The notes under the pieces: model-generated
What the model was told of the DNA's origin: nothing
Databases searched by the model: none
The model's input: only the letters and a program-made list of their open reading frames with translations
Made by a program: the position numbers and the translations under genes
From: Candidatus Timburyella stercoris
GTDB lineage: Bacteria > Bacillota > Clostridia > Oscillospirales > Acutalibacteraceae
NCBI GenBank assembly: GCA_904384255.1
Contig: CAJFJP010000004.1
Span: forward strand, 1-42,842
Length of the DNA: 42,842 nt
Reading direction: 5' to 3'
Shown here: one piece after another, positions 37,697 to 42,842 of the stretch
Numbering within the stretch: the stretch's first letter is position 1
How the letters are laid out: the number at the start of each line of letters is the position of its first letter

Positions 37697-38542
37697 TTAA
37701 TGACGGAAATGCTTGTACATATACGCATTTGAATCGTCGATAAGCGTATTGATATCTTTACAGCTGAAGTCTGCACCATACCAGATTTTATGCGCTGCTG
37801 CCGCCTGCCATACAAGCATGGGCATTCCTCCCATTGCCTTTTTCCCCATTTCTTTGGCGGTTTTTAAAAGCTTGGTTTCGCCCGGATTGTAAATTAAATC
37901 GAAAACAGCGCCGCAGCCATTTATTACATCGCTTTGTACCGGCATAGCGTCTATATTTGGATACATTCCAACAGGGGTGGCATTTATTATTATATCATAC
38001 TCACCTGACAGTTCGCTTAACAGGACAACGCTAATATCCGTTCCTTTGAATTTCATGCTTGCTTCAGCGGCAATTTCTTTTGCAGCTGTTATACTCGACT
38101 CTCTCGCGGCTATAGTAATGCGGCAACCCTTTGCAGCACACTCATAGAGGGCCGTTCTTGCGACGCCGCCGGCGCCCAAAATAAGCACTTTTCCAAAAAG
38201 ATTTACACCATAATGCTCAAATGTTTTAAGAAAGCCCTCCGCATCTGTGTTGTAACCGATAATTTTATCGCCGCACTTTACACAGTTGACAGATGAATAC
38301 AGCTTAGCAACGCCGGAAGTATTGTCACACATTTTAATTATGTTGATTTTATGGGGAATAGTCACATTAAAGCCACTATATGTCCTTAAAAGCTCAAACT
38401 TATTTTCCAGCTCCTCAGGGCGTATTTCAAGCATATCATATTCGGCGCTTATACCGGAAATATCAAAAAGCCGGCGGTGAATAAACGGCGACATGCTGTG
38501 ACCAAGAGGAAAGCCTATTATTGCATATTTATTTAAAGACAT
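37697..38542 (-). CDS. aroE: Shikimate dehydrogenase
   Basis: YAIIGFPLGHSMSPFIHRRLF, FNVTIPHK, LILGAGGVARTALYEC, INATPVGM; start MSLNKYAI at 38542 with ggag RBS. Confidence 0.95.
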   Translation of the reverse strand: MSLNKYAIIGFPLGHSMSPFIHRRLFDISGISAEYDMLEIRPEELENKFELLRTYSGFNVTIPHKINIIKMCDNTSGVAKLYSSVNCVKCGDKIIGYNTDAEGFLKTFEHYGVNLFGKVLILGAGGVARTALYECAAKGCRITIAARESSITAAKEIAAEASMKFKGTDISVVLLSELSGEYDIIINATPVGMYPNIDAMPVQSDVINGCGAVFDLIYNPGETKLLKTAKEMGKKAMGGMPMLVWQAAAAHKIWYGADFSCKDINTLIDDSNAYMYKHFRH

Positions 38543-38808
38543 AAAATCATCTCCAAAAGCGAATAATATTAACTGCAAAAGCTCTAAGTGAGACATATAG
38601 GCCAAGAGCAAAAGCAGCACAAGCTTTTTATATATCTAAACATATTTAGATTTAAAACTTTACAAATCAGACATAAAAAATATTATTAAGGGTATTGACA
38701 TTAAGTGAAAAATCTCATATTATTTATGCAAGTTAGTTGCAGAAAAATAATATCACACACTAACGGATTTGTCCACAGACGGTCCGATTATTTTAAGGGG
38801 GATATAAA

Positions 38809-39036
38809 ATGGTATTTGAGAAAATTAGGGAAATTCTTTGTCAGCAGCTGGATATTGAGGAAGATGCCGTAACAATGGAATCCTCGATAATGGAAGATCT
38901 CAACGCCGATAGTCTGGACGTTGTTGATCTGCTTATGACAATGGAGGATGAGTTTGATATAGAGGTGCCGGATGAAGATGTTGAGAAGATGAAGACTGTC
39001 GGCGACCTTGTTAAGTATGTAGAGGCTAACAAATAA
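38809..39036 (+). CDS. acpP: Acyl carrier protein
   Basis: Phosphopantetheine site [15 protein letters not shown] aaggggg. Confidence 0.95.
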   Translation: MVFEKIREILCQQLDIEEDAVTMESSIMEDLNADSLDVVDLLMTMEDEFDIEVPDEDVEKMKTVGDLVKYVEANK

Positions 39037-39062
39037 TTAAAGCTTTTGCTCTTATAATATGG

Positions 39063-39089
39063 CGTCCGCATATTATGCGGACGTTTTTT
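39063..39089. terminator. Intrinsic terminator after acpP
   Basis: cgtccgcat att atgcggacgtttttt. Confidence 0.85.
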
Positions 39090-39748
39090 ATATTATAAAA
39101 ATGAAATTCATATATTTATGTATAAAAGCTGTGTCTGCATAATTCCCGTAATACTTTTTGGAAAAATAAGCTTATCAGAATTTACGTAATGTGTATAATA
39201 GCTTCTAAGCAGTGGTGCATGGCAAGCATTTGCAAAATTTTATATTTTTAATATGATAATTTTTTATAAAAACATTTTAAAATAAAAATTCAATGCGCAA
39301 TTATGATTGCCTATTACATCAGACTGAGTGGAGAATATCAATTAACATATATGTATATATTATTAATATTCATATTTGCATAGCCGGCAATTAATTTGCA
39401 TGTTTTACAGGTGTGCGGTTTATGTATATCTATGAAACTGTAAAGATAAGCCTGCTAATTAAAACAGGCCTATTGTATTTTAATAATTGCAAAAGTTTGC
39501 ACAGATTCGTAGAGTTAACTCATATACGGTGAAATATTTGTCTTTTGACAAAGAAAAATTATGGATTAAAATATGCCTTCAGCTCTTAAATTACTAAAAT
39601 CTAATTAATTAGCTATAAATTAAAAATGTCGATTAATAGATTTTATTGAAAAAAATAAATAATTATAATATAATAAAAATCACGTGATAAAACGCGGGGC
39701 AGGTGTACGGCCTTTTGTTCATACGCCTGTTTGAAAGGGGAAATATAA

Positions 39749-41182
39749 GTGGACGAGAAAAAGATGGTAGAAGCGATAACTCCAATGGAGGAGGACTTTG
39801 CGCAGTGGTATACTGATGTTGTTACAAAAGCGGAGCTGGTAGATTATTCCAGTCTACGCGGTTTTATGGTACTGCGTCCGTACAGTACCGCTATATGGGA
39901 GAACATACAAAGCGAGCTTAACAAAAGGTTTAAGGAGACAGGTCATGAAAATGTCCTTATGCCGATGCTTATACCAGAGAGCTTTTTGCAGAAGGAAAAG
40001 GAACATGTTGAAGGCTTTGCTCCGGAAGTGGCGCTTGTTACTCACGGCGGCGGAGAAAAGCTGGCTGAGCCGCTCTGCATTCGTCCGACATCTGAAACGC
40101 TGTTTTGCGAGCATTATTCTCATATAGTGCATTCATGGCGCGATTTGCCGAAATTATATAATCAGTGGTGTAGTGTAGTAAGATGGGAAAAGTCCACACG
40201 CCCGTTTCTTCGCTCACGTGAATTTTACTGGCAAGAGGGGCATACTATACATGAGACGGCGGAGGACGCTGTAGCCGAAACATTTAGGATGCTTAATGTT
40301 TATGCTGACTTCTGCCGTGATGCTTTGGCAATGCCGGTTATAAAGGGCAAGAAGACTGAAAAGGAGAAGTTCGCAGGCGCTGTCGATACTTATACAGTAG
40401 AGGCGATAATGCACGACGGCAAGGCGCTTCAAGCGGGAACCTCGCATTATTTTGGCGACAAATTCTCACGTCCTTTTAATATAACCTTTACCGGACGCGA
40501 CAACAAAATAAATTATCCTATGCAGACCTCTTGGGGCATGAGCACGAGGATAATAGGTGCAATAATAATGTCGCACGGTGACAACAGCGGGCTTAAGCTG
40601 CCGCCGAGGATAGCACCATGCCAGGTGATAGTTGTGCCGGTAGCCTCGCACAAGCCTGGAGTAAAGGAAGCAGCGGAAAAGATAAAGCAGGATATATCAA
40701 GCTATGCAAGAGTGGAAATAGATTTATCAGAACAGTCACCGGGCTGGAAGTTTGCTGAGTATGAGATGCGTGGTGTGCCTCTAAGACTTGAAATAGGTCC
40801 GCGCGACTTGCAAAGCGAGCAGTGCGTATTAGTGCGCCGCGACACAGGTGAGAAATCAATAGTGCCGCTAAGTGACCTTGAGAGGGAAATACCGCGCCTG
40901 CTTGATGATATTCATATGAATATGTATAAAATGGCAGAGAAGCGTCTTAACGATATGACATTTACAGCAAAGACATATGATGAATTTAAGGAAATATTTG
41001 AACATGGAAACGGATTTGTAAAAGCCATGTGGTGCGGCGACAGAGAATGTGAGGAAAAAATAAAGGAAGAGACAGGTGTAACCTCGCGCTGCATGCCATT
41101 TGAAGAGGAACATGTGTCGGATACATGCATTTGCTGTGGTAAAAAGGCGAAAGCTTTGGTATACTGGGGAAAGGCTTATTAA
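39749..41182 (+). CDS. proS: Prolyl-tRNA synthetase (short form without editing domain)
   Basis: 477 aa; [56 protein letters not shown]. Confidence 0.95.
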   Translation: MDEKKMVEAITPMEEDFAQWYTDVVTKAELVDYSSLRGFMVLRPYSTAIWENIQSELNKRFKETGHENVLMPMLIPESFLQKEKEHVEGFAPEVALVTHGGGEKLAEPLCIRPTSETLFCEHYSHIVHSWRDLPKLYNQWCSVVRWEKSTRPFLRSREFYWQEGHTIHETAEDAVAETFRMLNVYADFCRDALAMPVIKGKKTEKEKFAGAVDTYTVEAIMHDGKALQAGTSHYFGDKFSRPFNITFTGRDNKINYPMQTSWGMSTRIIGAIIMSHGDNSGLKLPPRIAPCQVIVVPVASHKPGVKEAAEKIKQDISSYARVEIDLSEQSPGWKFAEYEMRGVPLRLEIGPRDLQSEQCVLVRRDTGEKSIVPLSDLEREIPRLLDDIHMNMYKMAEKRLNDMTFTAKTYDEFKEIFEHGNGFVKAMWCGDRECEEKIKEETGVTSRCMPFEEEHVSDTCICCGKKAKALVYWGKAY

Positions 41183-41284
41183 ATTTTAATACCTTGTAAA
41201 TAAATAATATTAATAGTTGTAAAAAGGAACATAAAGTGATAAAATAGCATTTACGAATTTATAAAAGCATTAGGAGTGGTTCTT

Positions 41285-42262
41285 TTGTCTCGGTCAGGAA
41301 AAATTGCAGCGATTTATACGCTTGTGGTGGTTATGCTGCTTTCTGCTACGATATGGACATTTGCCGAAGAAGACTCCAGCAGCTCTTCGCCGGGAACATC
41401 AAGTGTTTCACAGCCGTCTTCAGTGGCTTCCGAGCCGGTCTCAGAACCCTCAGAATCTTCAGACGGAGCAAGTTCGTCGTCTATATCTGAATCGAGTTCT
41501 TCTCAGCCTTCGGAATCATCCGAAGCTCCAGCAGAAAGTTCTAGGCCTTCATCGTCATCCAGGCCATCTTCATCATCACGACCGTCATCATCGTCGCGGC
41601 CTTCATCTTCATCTCGCCCGTCGTCATCACGCACATCGTCGAGGGTTTCTTCATCATCACGTGTAGAATCGAGCGAGGACAGTGAGTCAGAGGAAGAGAG
41701 CAGCAGTTCTTCGCAGTCAAGCAGCTCGGCCAGTTCGTCCGAATCGGCGGCGGCCGGTACAGTGACTTCAAGCGAGGCAAGCAGCAGTCAAGCGGCAGGC
41801 GGCTCCGGCGGCGGAATATCGAGCATTAAATCATGGATATGGCTGCCTATAGTTCTTATTGTATTATCTATAGGCGTGCTTATATTTGTAAATGTCAATG
41901 CATACAGGCAGCGCAAGATTCAGAAAGCTGCGGATGCTAAGCTTGAACGTTACCGCAAGGGGCTTGTCGGTGAGGATGAGATGATATACAGCGATGAGGA
42001 AAATGCCGGTGTAAGCGAAGACGTTGAAGAAATGCCTGAAGAGGAGCATGAAGACTTCTATATAGACGACAGATATTTTGACGATGACTTTAATATGAAT
42101 AATGAGTCGTCTGATGCACAGCAATCCGGTTATGATGATTACAATGACATGTATGAGGACAATAATGGCTATAACGGCTATGATAATCAGGACTTAATTG
42201 ATAATAAGTCGGACAGTGTAAAGAAAATGAAAAAGAGAATAGATGATAATCCGTTTGTCTAA
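41285..42262 (+). CDS. Ser-rich single-pass/secreted membrane protein with acidic, Asn/Tyr/Asp-rich cytoplasmic tail
   Basis: Signal-like N-terminus, long Ser-rich tract with (S)SSRP repeats, TM IWLPIVLIVLSIGVLIFVNV; TTG at 41285 after ggag RBS (track starts at GTG 41276). Confidence 0.75.
   Translation: MSRSGKIAAIYTLVVVMLLSATIWTFAEEDSSSSSPGTSSVSQPSSVASEPVSEPSESSDGASSSSISESSSSQPSESSEAPAESSRPSSSSRPSSSSRPSSSSRPSSSSRPSSSRTSSRVSSSSRVESSEDSESEEESSSSSQSSSSASSSESAAAGTVTSSEASSSQAAGGSGGGISSIKSWIWLPIVLIVLSIGVLIFVNVNAYRQRKIQKAADAKLERYRKGLVGEDEMIYSDEENAGVSEDVEEMPEEEHEDFYIDDRYFDDDFNMNNESSDAQQSGYDDYNDMYEDNNGYNGYDNQDLIDNKSDSVKKMKKRIDDNPFV
41539..41631 (+). repeat. Tandem SSSSRP-encoding repeat
   Basis: About six copies of [S]SSSRP (ESSRPSSSSRPSSSSRPSSSSRPSSSSRPSSSR) within the Ser-rich protein. 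Confidence 0.7.
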
Positions 42263-42272
42263 AATTAAAGCT

Positions 42273-42299
42273 ATCCGCCGGCTTTTTGTCCGGCGGATA
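42273..42299. terminator. Intrinsic-terminator-like hairpin
   Basis: atccgccgg ctttttgt ccggcggat. Confidence 0.6.
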
Positions 42300-42404
42300 T
42301 TAATTTATAAAAATAATCATAAAAAGATGAAAAAAGTGCTTGCAATACAGCGAATAGTGTGATAATATTATCAAGCATGCTGTGGTAGTGTGCATTGATA
42401 TGCG

Positions 42405-42560
42405 TTGATGCGGTAGGTGGCCGTCCTGCGAGACGGGGAATTACCGCGGAGTATGTCCGATTTTAAACCGGGCGAAATTATCATATACTTATAATATGTA
42501 TATGAAAGCTGAAGACCCGGATGCAGCCCTGTGGCTGGTCCGGTTTTATCATTGTAAAGG
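42405..42560 (+). ncRNA. Structured 5' leader of the S10 ribosomal protein operon (candidate r-protein leader)
   Basis: Stems GCGGTA/TACCGC with CCGTC/GACGG, TCATATAC/GTATATGA, and CCGG..AGCC/GGCT..CCGG followed by tttt; located between a promoter-like site and rpsJ. Confidence 0.45.
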
Positions 42561-42629
42561 ATGAAACACCCGGCACAATGTAAAGTTTTTGGCAAGCCCG
42601 CCATCTAAAATTTTTGGGAGGCGACGTAA

Positions 42630-42842
42630 GTGGCAGTAAAAGCAAAAATCAGAATAAGGATAAAGGGCTATGATCACAAGCTTGTGGATCAGGCGGCCGA
42701 CAAGATAGTCGATACGGTTAAGCGCACAGGCGCCCGCGTATCTGGTCCGGTGCCGCTGCCGACGGAGAAGGAAGTTGTAACAATACTCCGCGCGGTGCAC
42801 AAGTACAAGGACAGCCGTGAGCAGTTTGAGATGCGCACGCAT
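42630..42842 (+). CDS. rpsJ: 30S ribosomal protein S10, N-terminal part (truncated by window edge)
   Basis: GTG start, gggaggcgac [74 protein letters not shown]. Confidence 0.95.
   Translation, partial: MAVKAKIRIRIKGYDHKLVDQAADKIVDTVKRTGARVSGPVPLPTEKEVVTILRAVHKYKDSREQFEMRTH

Noticed and set aside
39100-39740. AT-rich gap between acpP and proS, possible sRNA; AGGTGTA/TACGCCT hairpin at about 39700-39732
   Set aside because: Weak 7-bp stem with wobble and no clear terminator or promoter pairing; insufficient support.
1-42842. CRISPR arrays, rRNA genes, IS transposases
   Set aside because: No regularly spaced repeats, rRNA sequence or transposase ORFs were seen in the window.

Overview
AT-rich Firmicutes/Clostridia-type chromosomal window. 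Positions 1-14.15 kb are accessory DNA. They hold two integrative/mobilizable elements in tandem at the 3' end of a tRNA-Trp(CCA) gene, marked by a 52-bp direct repeat at 3481-3532 and 14072-14123. Each has its own tyrosine integrase and excisionase-like gene. The right-hand element also carries a replication-type wHTH gene, a mobilization accessory gene, a MobP-type relaxase, and cargo: a heterodimeric ABC exporter, a peptidase E-DUF3795 fusion and a P-loop ATPase. Positions 14.2-16.9 kb hold divergent XRE regulators, a membrane-anchored ImmA/IrrE-like metalloprotease and tRNA-Val(GAC). The rest is mostly housekeeping: feoAB, a larB-like gene, an aminotransferase, a divergent secD/secF-like pair, thpR, an HD hydrolase, a membrane MerR-type regulator, and a large aromatic amino acid cluster on the minus strand (aroE-yjbR-aroK-[leader]-aroF-tyrA-aroB-aroA-aroC-pheA). 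It ends with acpP, proS, a Ser-rich membrane protein and the start of rpsJ. The most interesting signals are: (i) an aromatic-residue-rich 29-codon leader ORF behind a consensus promoter and ahead of a terminator-like hairpin upstream of aroF, a candidate ribosome-mediated attenuator; (ii) a SecD/SecF-like pair that appears to lack the conserved proton-relay aspartates; (iii) an XRE plus membrane-tethered ImmA module; (iv) an AroA with a roughly 75-residue insertion; and (v) the tandem tRNA-Trp elements with repeated putative integrase arm sites and a structured leader before xis. All calls come from reading the sequence and ORF track; no database search or folding program was run.
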